Position numbers and translations under genes: made by a program
NCBI RefSeq assembly: GCF_040436345.1
Contig: NC_133224.1
Coordinates: 14,764,703 to 14,828,702 of the forward strand
Source: Pagrus major
Lineage: Eukaryota > Chordata > Actinopteri > Spariformes > Sparidae
Length of the DNA: 64,000 bases
Direction: 5' to 3'
In this document: piece by piece, positions 34,332-47,800 of the stretch
How the letters are laid out: every line of letters begins with the position of its first letter
Numbering within the stretch: position 1 is the stretch's first letter
Notes under the pieces: generated by a model
Told to the model about the DNA's origin: nothing
The model's input: only the letters and a program-made list of their open reading frames with translations
Database searches by the model: none

Positions 34332-37300
34332 GTGAGTGGGCGCGTTATTACAAGAATATGCCAAACTGCGATGTGAAATATCGTCCTTTTACGGTTGTCC
34401 TAATATTCCGCAATATGTCATTTCGTATCAAATATTACACACGATATTTCCTGAATCAAGAGGATCATCCTTAATTCGGCCGAGATCCGAGACATTCAGC
34501 AGGCCGTATGCCACCAAAATGTCAACTTTTCAAATTGTTCAAGAGTATTTCCGATGAGCTGAGGACACAAGGTATCTGGCAGCTTTTAGACTGGAGTTTG
34601 GTCTGGCGGTACAGTACAGTACAGTACAGTAGCTACGATACAACAGCTAACAGGCTCCATCTTATCTAAACCACCATGCTGTATGAAACACAGAAGACAG
34701 CCCATCTTGTTTCACGAACCAATACCAACACCATGGATCTATCAATGACCAATACGGTCCAGCAGTGAGGTAAAGCTTACAGCTAGCGTTAGCGTAGCTT
34801 AGCAAAACAGACCTAGCTTAGTATGCCATTAAATGTGGGCTGAGAGTTCTCACTGAACTGAGTCTCACTGTGGGAAAGAGACTGGACAATAAAGAAAAGA
34901 GCTCAGACAGCCATCAACCTGAACACAAGCTCACACCACACCAACATCTGGACACAAGCTCACATCACACCAACATCTGAACACAAGCTCACATCACACC
35001 AACATCTGAACACAAGCTCACATCACACCAACATCTGGACACGAGCTCACGTCACACTAACATCTGAACACAAGCTCACATCACACCAACATCTGAACAC
35101 AAGCTCACATCACACCAACATCTGAACACAAGCTCACATCACACCAACATCTGAACACAAGCTCACATCACACTAACGTCTGGACACAAGCTCACATCAC
35201 ACTAACGTCTGGACACAAGCTCACATCACACTAATGTCTGGACACAAGCTCACATCACACCAACATCTGGACACGAGCTCACATCACACTAACGTCTGGA
35301 CACGAGCTCACATCACACTAACGTCTGGACACGAGCTCACATCACACTAACGTCTGGACACGAGCTCACATCACACTAACATCTGGACACGAGCTCACAT
35401 CACACTAACATCTGGACACAAGCTCACATCACACCAACATCTGAACACAAGCTCACATCACACCAACATCTGAACACAAGCTCACATCACACCAACATCT
35501 GGACACGAGCTCACGTCACACTAACGTCTGGACACGAGCTCACATCACACTAACGTCTGGACACGAGCTCACATCACACTTACATCTGGACACAAGCTCA
35601 CATCACACTAACATCTGGACACAAGCTCACATCACACTAACGTCTGGACACAAGCTCACATCACACCAACATCTGGACACAAGCTCACATCACACCAACA
35701 TCTGAACACAAGATCACATCACACCAACATCTGAACACAAGCTCACATCACACCAACATTTGGACAGGAGCTCACATCACACTAACATCTGAACACGAGC
35801 TCACATCACACCAACATCTGGACAGAAGCTCACATCACACCAACATCTGGAGAGTCATCTCACAGCTGACACCAGGGCCTGGTCCAGCCCATGTAGGGTC
35901 CTCGGGTTAGTCAAGGCCCCCTATAGTAGTTTTGTTACATGATTAAATTTAGATTTATTCAAGAATATGTACAATGTAAACCAGCATAATATCAACTGTA
36001 ATAGCACTGATACAGTATTAAAGGCCCACACAGGTGTTCCCACTTATTAGCCTAAATAAATCTTTTTTTAGGACAGTGGAGGTGTGTACAAAATGTGCTT
36101 GATTGTAAAGATGGGATGATTTAGACTTACCATTCCTAATGGTATGTTAGATTGATGGACCCATGTTATATCCAGCGTAGCTCCACCCAACTTCACCCTG
36201 AGAAAATGTCCAATAAGTCGGGTAATAAACACCTGTCTATTTTGCATTGTCAAATTATAAAGGCTTCTTTTCTCATTTTAAGAACATTGCTTCTGTATAG
36301 AGCTAATCACAATGTTTGTTTACAGTAACCTTCAATTAGATAAACCCTGCATTATGCACTAGCTTACATACAAATGAATTGTTTTTTTTCATATTGTTAT
36401 CTCGTTAATGACAACACTTTATCTGTTGGGCCACAGACTAAAGCCCAAATGATACTGGATTTTTGGGGCCAATGCTGACACCGCTATTATGACGTAAAAG
36501 ATTTCTATATTGATGTATTGGCTTCAATGTGGTTATTAAACACTTGTGACAAAAATACAGTATGTAAGGGATGCAGGATATTTTACAGTTTTAACAAAAT
36601 GACATCAGTGCAATGAAACAGTAAACTTACTTGGAATATAATATAATATAATATAAGTATAAATTATCCCTAACATCTTTGTCGCATTATAATCTAAAAA
36701 AAAAGGTTTTACGTTTACGTGATATAATAATATAAATATTGTTATATATAAATATATTGTTCAGGCTCTACCACAGACAAGGGGGAAAACAAGACAGCTA
36801 CCCCTAACATGCAGTTAGTCTGAAATGTCAATGTTGGGTTGATATCAAAGATGCTAGTGCAGCAATACAGTACATAAAATCAACCGCCAGTTGTCTACCT
36901 GGAAGTGACTGTTAGGGCGATGTCTCAGCGATCTATCTATGTGACACAGGCACAGATGTTCAACGATGAGATGTGTTCTTTGAGAAGCTGCTGGTTATCA
37001 GTACGTTTGTTAGCAGTTACTTTAGCAACAAGTAAAGCTATCTGTCCAGAGAGGGCAGCAGAGGGAAAAACCTATTGGGCCTGATACTGGAGTGTACAGT
37101 AGGTGAGACATGGTGCAAGCCATCAGTGAAAATATGGGAACTTTAAGATAAGTGGCAATAACTCAAATACAATAATTACATTGATACTCCATTCAAAATA
37201 ACTGCTGCTTCTTCAGAGTGTAAGAGAAAGGAGGGTAAACAGAGGCAAAGTCAGCTTGTAATCACTTTTACATTGGGTAAAGAAGAAAGCAAAATGTCTC

Positions 37301-40300
37301 CAAAAACTACTCATGCTGTCTATTGAAATACATTTTGGCCTCAATATGGCTACGATAAATCCTCACATAGAAGCCACATCACAAGTAATGGTCAAATCTC
37401 AGGATCTGCACCAACAAATAAACATTGGTTGCTTATTTACCAGTACAACAGCAGATCATTTTCATAGTCACCGCTCTGCTGCTCTCACTTTGTCTTTCAA
37501 ACACCTTTTCTTACTCGGTATGTCTAATCACTTAATGAAACTCAACACTTCCTGCAGGTTTTTCACAACGAAAGCAAACCGAAAAAGGGAGGGATATGCC
37601 CTGTCAGCCCCTGAAACAGGCTTTTAATGTGAAACATCAATACAGGAAGTGTTCATTTTTACATATCTTAAGCCATTTTAAAAAAAGGAAGTTAATGGAA
37701 TTGGGAAAAAGTAACTTGTTTTAGTTGTTAATGGATATCAGTGTTTTAACTGTCTCTTTGTGTTCAGTCCGACAGGGTCACATGTAGAGTGGTGTAAACA
37801 ACTAATAGCCGCCACCATCTCCAGTCAGATCTCAGGATCAGTCCCACCTGACATTGGTAACAGGGACAACAAGGTAGCTAACAGACACACACAATCACAC
37901 ACTCATACACACACTCACGCTGACAGTAGTTCTCATCAGTTTGTGTTTTGTAACTGATAGGCTGGGAGAAGACCAGATTTCATGGTAAGACTGTCAGAAA
38001 TGGCAACATGTATGTCTATATCCGTCAGCGTGCGGGTGAAGCTTTGTGTGTGTTGTGTCATTGTTTAGAGAAGCCACTGTTAAGCTGCTGGAGAGTTTCT
38101 CCTCTGCTTCTGTTTGTCAGCAGCTTGCTTCCTACAGCCAGGACCGTCCTCAGACAAAGCACATGTTTGGTTTATTGAAAATCAAACTCTGTCCTCCAAC
38201 CAGTAAACTGTTTTTTCTCTCCAACCAGTCAACTGGTTGGAGAGAAAAAACATATCTGCATCCAAAATTTAGTTGAGATAGGGGTAACGTTATGTGTATT
38301 CATCCAGAGCTCACATTCATTACAGTACACAATGTTGAATTTGCTGTATGAAGCATGTGTTTCTCACATATACACATTTTGTACCACCTGCACAGCTTTG
38401 ACAGTGGAACAGTTATTCTCTGTTGACTAAACCATTTAGCCTCTGGGTTTGTAGCTGCAAATAAGAAACCAAAGTTTGTTGATGTCATTTAAATGTACAG
38501 TATACTGTATGCAAGGGTCATGGTTTTCCAGTTAGTTACAGCAACACTGGACACAAAGTGGAATGGAAAAAACTGTGTGCCAACAAGTTGGGTTGGGTGA
38601 TGTTATTTCTCTGCAAACACATATAATCAAACATGGTAAACTATTTGTTATAGTAAACTATAGCCTCACTATAATGTTCCTTCACATGTTCAATGTTTCG
38701 GCAGTGTATGCAACAAAATGAAGTGAAACTCACCTGAAACCAGATACTTTTTGTGACCTGTTGGGTTGATTATAATATATAATATATAATTAATAATTAT
38801 AATGATCACTTCATTTGTAGCCATTAGCAAATTCATCTTTTCATTCTAATTAGTCACTTTTTACACACAGGTCTGTGCACACACTGAAATCTATACACAT
38901 GCAATTGTTACAGACAGATGTCAGCGCTATGGTTACCACAGCACAGCCAGATAACAAAATTTACCAAGACGCCCTCATCCAACCCACATACTGCGAGGAA
39001 TGATGCCACTTGGGCAGCCTGCTCAGCTAAGGGCGAACCAAATAAACCAAAACTGGCCCAAATCTGGGCCAGATCCAGCCCACCAGAATAGAATGAGCTG
39101 TGGCCCACGTTTAGGCCAAGTCAAGTTCCTATGGATCCTCCATCTCTGAATCCTAATAACTGACATAAACTGGTCAAAAGTATTTTTACCAGTAAGTTAA
39201 CATCAATAGATACTCATTTACATTATGCAGTAAGTAGATTAGAAATCTCAATATCATGGAAGGACAGAAAGAAAGCTCATGGGTCATTTCATACCACCTC
39301 ACCTTGGCCCTCCCGATCATGTCATGGATTTTCTTGAAGAAAAAAAAAAAAAATTAAAAATCCTTTAGCTGGGCTCTAAATACTTTGTAAGTTATGAATG
39401 TTCTAAGTTTTTCTCAGAATTGTTTTAATTCTTTGTATGTGTATTCTAAACCTCACCTATCGCTTATTTTTCACTTGATTGGGTTGAAATGTGTCCTGAA
39501 CATCCAGGACACCTTAAGGATAACTTACAACATGTATTCACTTAAATAGTTATTGCAGAATATCTTCAGTAATCAAATTCATAACTTTATGAGTGTGTAT
39601 AGTATTAATGTAGTTTTATCACATCTAAAAGTGATTTGGTCCTGCATTAAAAAATGAGTGCCACAGGTTAAATATAACTTGGGAGCTGAAAACCCCACCT
39701 TTTAAAATATTTTGACTGAAGGATTATTTTAATTTCCTTGAAAGCAGTAGTTATCACACAGATAGATCACCTTGAAGTGAACACAGTACAAATATCTCTA
39801 ATAAAAAAGCTGTAGGATTTTGCAAGGGTCTCATTTTGAGGTTTTGATTTAATTAAAAAAAAAAAATGTCAAGAAAATCCATGTCATGAACCAGGAAAAG
39901 TTCTGAATTCCTGGTGAGTTGACATGGAATGACCCACATAATTTTGCTGAGTGGTATCTTTCCGTTTAGATAGATTTTGTTGTATGTCTCTAGGTGTGGA
40001 GATCTGAGATTTCTGCCTCCACCCAATACTAGATGTTCTTTTCAGAAACAGTGTCCCAGATGTACACAGAACAATCCACACACCATTGTCAACAGTTTTC
40101 TGTGGTCAGAAGTGGTTCCAATGAAAGCTGTTGAACTCTTTGCATTATTCACAGTAAGAGGTACACTGTCTGTGGAATAACACATACAGTAGCTAATGAA
40201 TGAATGAACGACTGAATGAACAGTGTGATGAGTGCTGCAGAGTGCGGCGGATAATCTGGGTGCAAAGTGAGTGGAATTCAGACTCTGAATTAGTCATGGG

Positions 40301-41021
40301 TGTGTTTTGGGCGGAACATAAATCAAACCAATCCGAGTGTAGTCTCCTATTCCCTGTAAGAGCCAGGAGCACCAGGACATGACACATATTAAACAGTGGT
40401 ACTCGTCTTCGTTGAGGGAAAGGGACGTGATCCTCGGCTGCTGGACCCTCTGCCCCTCTGTTTCACAATCACCTGTCCCATCAACAACTCTGTTTGACTG
40501 CATATGAAAAAATACACTGATATTTAACTGAGGAGGAGGAGGAAGAGGAGGAGGAGGAGGAGCGCTGCTGCCTCCCTCTGTGTGTGCAGCTCTCAGTCAT
40601 GAAAAGTATCATCCTGATCAATGACAGATGGGATGAGGGGGTGAAATACAGGCGCAGGTGGGTGCTGGATGTGAAAATGACAACTGCGTCGATCTGAAAC
40701 TAGCAGTGACACTTGCGCTGCGCTGTGCGCCTCTGTGCCGAGCATAATAGAGCCCAATGTCTGCTTAGCTGTTCTGCAGCTCTCTTCTTATATTGGAGCA
40801 GGTTTCAGATGTGTTTGCTTGGATATTTGTATCAGAATTATGCTTGAAGTTGCAGTGCATTTTTCTTGTTGCAGTTGCTTTGGGCTGTTGTGTGTTTGCA
40901 TCCATTTACTATTTTAAATTGTCAGTATACCTACATTACAGATACATTTTTTCAAGAATAAGAAAACTGTGCAAGTAACCTTCAGTTGGATATCAGACAA
41001 TGAATATAGTTGATTCCATTT

Positions 41022-41095
<74 letters not shown>

Positions 41096-44000
41096 TCCTG
41101 TTTACTCTGTGTGTTTAACCTCCAGGTGTCCAAGAGGCTGATTCCCAGGGTAAGAGTTGTAGTCTCATCAGCTTGTCTTGTCTGATAACTATTGGACATT
41201 CAAGACACACAGATAAACACAAGTCTGTCTATTGGCTAATCCAGCAAATTAAATAGCACCTGACAAAGGAGTGTGCTTTACTGCACTGATTCAAAGATCA
41301 TATTAAGATCCATAGTAAGCTGTAAAGCATGCGATGAATAGGTGAAAGTAAATGTTGTTACAGTGTCTTTGGTTTTGACTTGGCTTAAACATTATTAGAA
41401 TGAGCACAGGCTGTTTCCTCTAAACCAAATGGGATGTGATAGTGTGTTGAAGGCGTATGAAAGTGACTATAGATGTACTTCCTCCATCAGACCCACTGCA
41501 GACAGAACAGAGTTAGTCTTCATGCATGCTTCCTTCTTTCTCTTTTCTTTGACTGTACCTTTCTGCGGGCCGTTTCTTTGGTTCTTTGACTTGATAAAGC
41601 TTGTTAGGCTGCAGAAATAAACTAGAGCAGCGCTCAGATTCCATAGCCACACCGTAGTTTGATTTCTTTTAAAAAAGCTTTGGAGCAATAGTGGGCATGT
41701 TGGAATTGGACCACTTCTCCCATGAAGCCACTGTCCCCTAGTTCTCCATCATGACTGCTTTCTGTATGAAAGTTGAGCAGCCGGCTACACCAGAGGATTA
41801 CTGGTACCTGTGAATGTGGATTGTGATATGGAGTCATCGTATTTCTACAATTAGCTATGGTTTGTCACTGTTGAACTTAACTACCATTTAATAGATGTTG
41901 TGTTAACAAAGGTGAAAAATCCCAAAAAAAGCCCAATAACTCAAGTATTTGTCAGGTCCTCACTGTATTATCAGTGCAGATAATGATCTTAATATACAGA
42001 TTGAGTATTGGACATGAATACAGTTTCTTTGTCATTGTTACATGATTTTTTATTTGCACTATATGTTCCATTTATTAAGTCAAAGTGCTCCTTGGTGGAC
42101 AAACTTTATCCATCTTTGTTGACAGTGTTTCTGAATAAGTTCTAATATATATTTAGCATTTCTGTACTATATTTCCTGTTACTAATTGGCCAAAAGATAT
42201 GCCTATACTGATATCTGGGATAAGCTAACATTGCCCTGCTCATATATGTATCAGTCTAGCTTTAATTAGTATGTATTGTGATTGTGTATATTTACTGTAT
42301 GTTCCTGGTTTACGTCTAAAATATCAGATGAGACTGTCTGCTTTCTGCAGATCTAATGATCATAGTATACAAATAAATAAATAAATCGTCGTTGCCCCAG
42401 GCAGTTAGGTGCTCAAGAGCAAATGGCAGTGCTGAGGAGGTGAACTGGCAAATCTCCAGCCACCAGTCCAAAAATCACAAACAAATCCAGTATTATCACT
42501 AATCAGTCCTGCTCAGTTAGCAGGACTGATTAATCCATTCATGGATGTAACAGGAGTGATTGCATTGATCAGGAGGACTTGGAAACCATTTTTGACATGG
42601 TCATCTAAAATAAAGGGCTCGATAAACCCAGTCATACTCATGGACTTCATCTAACTCACATGAAATACATTATCATGTGAATGCAAAATGTTAACAGTGT
42701 TGGGTGGAGGCACCTTGTCACTCCCTAGAAGGACACACCAAGCGAGTGGGGAGTGACAATATTAACCGTATCTTACATATAGAATAATGTGTATTTATGT
42801 ACAGCCTATTGTCTCTTTCTCTCCCTGTTTTTCTGTCTCTCACTTTCTCCATGCTGGCTCTCTCCTGCAGCAAGATTCACAAGATGAAAGGCATTGTTAC
42901 CACGGAGACAGTGATTCTGAGCATCCTTCCAATGCTTTGGCAAGTCTCCCTCTGTCTGTCCTTTCACCTGTTTACTTCCTGTTCACTCTGTCCTCATCTG
43001 CATGCCTCATTCCCATCATCCTCCCCTTCTGCCTCAGCTTCCTTCAGTGCAGTCCTCGCAAGGAATAACAGCAAGTAACACATGAAATATACAAGTTTGA
43101 AAACTCACGAAACACGTGCTCACCAGGCAGGGGGGGGTCTAATGAAAGATTTTGTTGATTTGCATTATAGGATCCAGGATATCTTAGTCTGTTCTATCAG
43201 TGACCATTCTTTTTTAATCTGTCTCTCATGACTCTCTCTCATTTATTGTTTTATGAAGATGTAAGATTTCTTATTTATTTATTTCTTTTTGCAGATTTTC
43301 TATTTAGTATTTTCCTTCTGTAAAGGAAGTTAACTTAACCAGTGACTTTACAAAGAGCTTAAAGCAACAGAAGTTGGCTTTCTGTGCAATTTGGCACAGT
43401 TTAGTATAACACTTTGAGTATATTCCGGCTCAGGCTATGTGTCAGTCTGGGCACTGCTGAGGGGCCCTTGAGGTGCGTCTATTGGAGAGCAGGCAGAAAT
43501 AGTCGAGTGGCTGTTTCCCAAGGCGAAATTTGAATGAGCTGATTGGTTGTCTTGAAGTTCTGTTACATCTCCAGTGTTTGAGTCAATATGTATGACTCCA
43601 AATTATCGTCTCATCAGACCCATGGATCTAATAAGGGAGATCTGGATACAGTGTCGCAGGTGGAGCCCTGTTAATTCCTACGAAAGCTGCTCAGTGGATC
43701 ATGAAGCCATTACGTTTAACATTGTGGGTGTAAAATGAGCCAGACATTCCGCATGGTTCCACTGGTCGAGCTGGATAACCTTTTTAAATCTCTGGCTAAC
43801 TTGAATGGGGATAAATTATTTAAGTCTTTTTGGGCCCCAGTTCATCATGTGACATTGTAATAACACAGTTTGGCCGCTGTGTCAAATTGGTTTCAAAGCC
43901 TAGTGCTCATCCTAGGGGCTTGATCAGACCTGAAAGGCCATGGTTATTTTTTTTGTCTTTGACTGGTGCCTGCTACTCTAAAGCATCGCTAGTGTTTGTT

Positions 44001-44780
44001 CAGTTTGCAGCAGCGGCCACCTTAATGCTATTCAAGAAAGAAAAAGCCCAGAACAAAAACCTGTGGAAGCTTCAGGGAAATGTCCAATTTGACAGCCATT
44101 TATTTCTCTTGCAGTGATGGTTGCTATGTACGTCTTATCATCAGAATGTTCAGTGATACTTTGTTAGGTGTCAGTGGTGCAGTTCAAGCAGGGTGTTGTG
44201 GACCCTCTGACTGAACTGTGTTCTGTACAGAACCTTCCAGCTCTGAGATATGGAGCGCAGGTCAGAATGGCCCAGAACCAGGTTCCTCTGCTACCAGGAG
44301 AAACCATCCAGACTACAGGCAAGTTCACTTTTTCTATCCCTGTGTATGATGTAGTAGACAATATCAGTCATTTCTTAAACTTGATATTTTATTTAAAACA
44401 TTACAGTGAATGTATGTACCAGTTGTACTTATTCTTATTTGCCTATTTATCAATACCTTATCCTTGTGTGCATGCTTGCAGTCGAGGATGTGATGTACAT
44501 CTGTCCATTCAGTGGTCTGGTTAATGGAACCCTGACCATCACAGACTACAAGCTGTACTTCACCAGTGTGGAAAGGGTATTGCAGATCTCATGAATTCAC
44601 CATCAGAGCTCTGTTGTTTCTCTCAGTATGTGTCTGTGCAGCTGTGTGCTAATGTTAGTCTGTGTGCACCAGGAGTCTCCATTCATTCTTGATGTGAACC
44701 TGGGAGTTATCAGCAGGCTGGAGACCATCAGTGTGTCCAACCAGGGAGAGAACACTAAAGGATTGGAGCTGGTCTGCAAG

Positions 44781-44823
<43 letters not shown>

Positions 44824-47800
44824 CGAATAAGAGATAATCTGATACATTTTACATTCCAGTATCAGATCAACAAAGATGCTCAGTTTACAATAAAAACAAA
44901 ATCAGCAAACCCTCAAACTGGAGATGGTGGAACCAGAGAATGAACTAAGCCATAAATCACCTAATCATTTCAGAAACTGATGAGTCTGCCATTTCTGTAA
45001 CACTGATCTTTCCTTTCTTTTCCACCTTGCCAGGACATGAGGAGTCCCAGGTTTGCTTATAAGACAGAGAAAAGCCACCTGGATGTGGTGGAGGTGCTGG
45101 CCAAACATGCCTTCCCCCTCTCCCACAGCCTGGTCAGTCATTCAAATGTGTTCATTAATACTGACTAGATATGACGTGTTTGTGAGCTTTATGTTCTTCT
45201 GCAAGATCTCCATATATTTTGTCACTGGGACCAAAGTGACTAGAACGGTATGAAGTCTACACAAAGTGTTACGGTGACAGTATAAGCTTGTTGTTTCAAT
45301 TGAAATGTCACAATGTGCACTTACACAACTGACTCTGCAAAAAGGGGGTACAGGCTTTTTTTGAAAATGAGAGGACTGCTAGAATAACCCAATTTATAGA
45401 GTTGTAGGATCCAGTATAGCAACATTTCACAACTGTAGTGTAGCAGACAAAAAAGGACACACCCGCCACTACAGAGACCCCAGGAAAGTTTGGTTGTCAC
45501 TCCACAACAAAACATAATTGTCTGTATCCACTGGTTGGAAGCTGGTGGGGAATCATGTCATTGTCACTGTTATCACATTTATTCTTTGATCAGAAAAATA
45601 ACCAGTTTGAAGGTATCAGATCTGGATCTTAGATGGGATTACATAGGAAACAATTGATCGATTATTTGAAATAAATAATCACTTATTTACCTGATGATGA
45701 AACAAATCATCAGAAAAAAGGAGTGGCCTCTACAAGACAATGTCTTCCAACTTGTTTTAAAGTCCTCCTGAAATTGTATCAGCAGTGTAAATATAATGTA
45801 TTTAGAGACTATCTTCTATAATGCACTTGTTTCCACTTCCATAAAGTCAACTACAGCTTGTTAAGTGCATGGAAGTGCTTTTAAGTTTGATCGTGACTGA
45901 ATTGTTCTGTGACGTCCTCTGGCAGCCACTGTTTGCCTTCCTGTACAAGGAGCAGTTTCCTGTGGATGGCTGGAAGGTGTACGACCCAGCAGCAGAGTAC
46001 AGACGTCAGGTAACTGCACACCAACTTTAACACTGACAGAGTCTGCAGGAGGCAGTGGCTTGAAGGGAAACGTTTTCAAACTTTGTATCACTGTAATGTA
46101 GGTAGTATGCAAAAGAGCAATGTCAAACTCCCCTCCATTTTGCCTGATCCCTGCTCACTTGTGTCACCCAACAGCCCTGGGGCTGTTGTTCCAACTACAG
46201 ATTGTATTTCTGCATTTTTTCGTATCCCTGCTACAGACACATGTAGTATAGAAGTTTGGTCAAGAGAATTTAGATCAACTGTAAAACTGCAGTGCGGATC
46301 AATTGCATTCTGAATACCACTGCCCCTTTTCTCTGTTTTCTCTGTTAATGCAGCACCAATTTCAACAGTATTTGTGTCTTTCTACTGCATAGACAGCACA
46401 GATTTATGAAATACTTCTTTAACAGTAACTGGAAATAATCAGTGAATGAGAACAGTATTTTTGTAAGAGAAGAGCAACTCAAAGCAGCAGAGCTTAAGTA
46501 GTATAAATGTATCAAGACACCTGTAAACAGGTAAATCAAATCAAATCAAGTGGAGGTAAATAAAGGCTCTTGCTCATATCTGAGAATTTCCAGTATGTAA
46601 GTAAAACAAGTGAAAAATTTGCTGAGGTACATGCACGTTGATAGCGCAGTTTTCTATGTAACTGTTATATATTGCATATAGAGCAGATCACTGTATTTTC
46701 CACAGTCTTATAATGGTTTCTTGCATGTTTTTGTCAGGGCCTCCCTAATGAGAGCTGGACCATCAGTAAGATAAACAGCACCTATGAGCTGTGTGATACC
46801 TACCCCTCCATCCTGGTCATCCCCACCAACATAACAGATGAAGACATCAAACGAGTGGCTGTGTTCAGAGCCAAGCACCGCATACCGGTCAGTCTGAGCA
46901 GAGACACATGACACTGACAGACGGCTCACAGTTTAATCTTGACCTTGGAAACAGCAGTTAATAAAACAGTCTCTCAGACCTTTGAGAGACGGACTCGTCA
47001 ACAGTCTTGATGCTGTCTGGCAGGATTGTTATGGAACTGACAGAAAGTTTTTTTACTGAAGGTTTGAAGTTCACCAGCTTCACTTGTCAAACTGACCAAA
47101 TGACATTCAAAAGATTTAAAGGTGCTCTCTGTAGTTCTTTTAATCACAAAATTAAGATCTTCATTGACTGATTTTTTTTTTTATAATACCTAAACAAACT
47201 AGTCAAAATTAACTAACAGTGTGTGTGTTCATGGTAATGACAGAGCATGTCACCCAGTGCAACAATCTGGGACACGGATGTGTCTTCTAGCAGTCCTCCT
47301 GGTCCTGAACTGGTCCTGCTCTTCCTGCAGGTCTTGTCCTGGATTCACCCAGAGTCTCAGGCCACCATCGTACGCTGCAGCCAGCCATTAGTTGGACCTT
47401 CAGACCGTCGCTGTAAAGAGGATGAACGCTTCCTCCAAATCATCATGGATGCCAATGCACAGTCCCACAAGCTCACCATCTTTGATGCCCGGCAGAGTAG
47501 TGTAGCAGTCACCAACAAGGTACAACAATCACACCTGAACAAAAAGATGCACCTGTTTTCTCTCTATCTTCTCTTTTCAATTCCTCCACTCTCACCTCCG
47601 ACCACTTCTGATGCCTCCCACACATGCAGGCAAAGGATGGAGGGTTTGAAAGTGAGAGTTTCTACCCAAACGTTGAGCTGAACTTCCTGGAAATCCCCAA
47701 CATCCATGTGATGAGGGAGTCTCTGAGGAAGATGAAGGATGTGGTTTATCCCACCATAGATGAAGCCCACTGGCACTCGGCTATTGACCTGACACATTGG

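Noticed and set aside
33926..34474. A 182-codon plus frame over the mtmr1 5' region
   Set aside because: It overlaps mtmr1 exon 1 in another frame. The mtmr1 frame is the one that matches the family and splices correctly. An internal ATG near 34036 may matter as an upstream start but not as a gene.
37857..37873. Alternative donor at 37857 (ATTG|GTAACA) for mtmr1 exon 2
   Set aside because: It would join in frame to an AG before CTCTGAG. It loses RDNK, which aligns with human RDYK at the exon end, so the donor at 37874 is preferred. RNA data could reopen this.
42867..42950. Additional mtmr1 exon after a strong pyrimidine tract and CAG (encoding [13 protein letters not shown])
   Set aside because: The acceptor looks good and the frame is open, but no convincing donor follows (only GTCTCC) and no MTMR1 sequence is matched.
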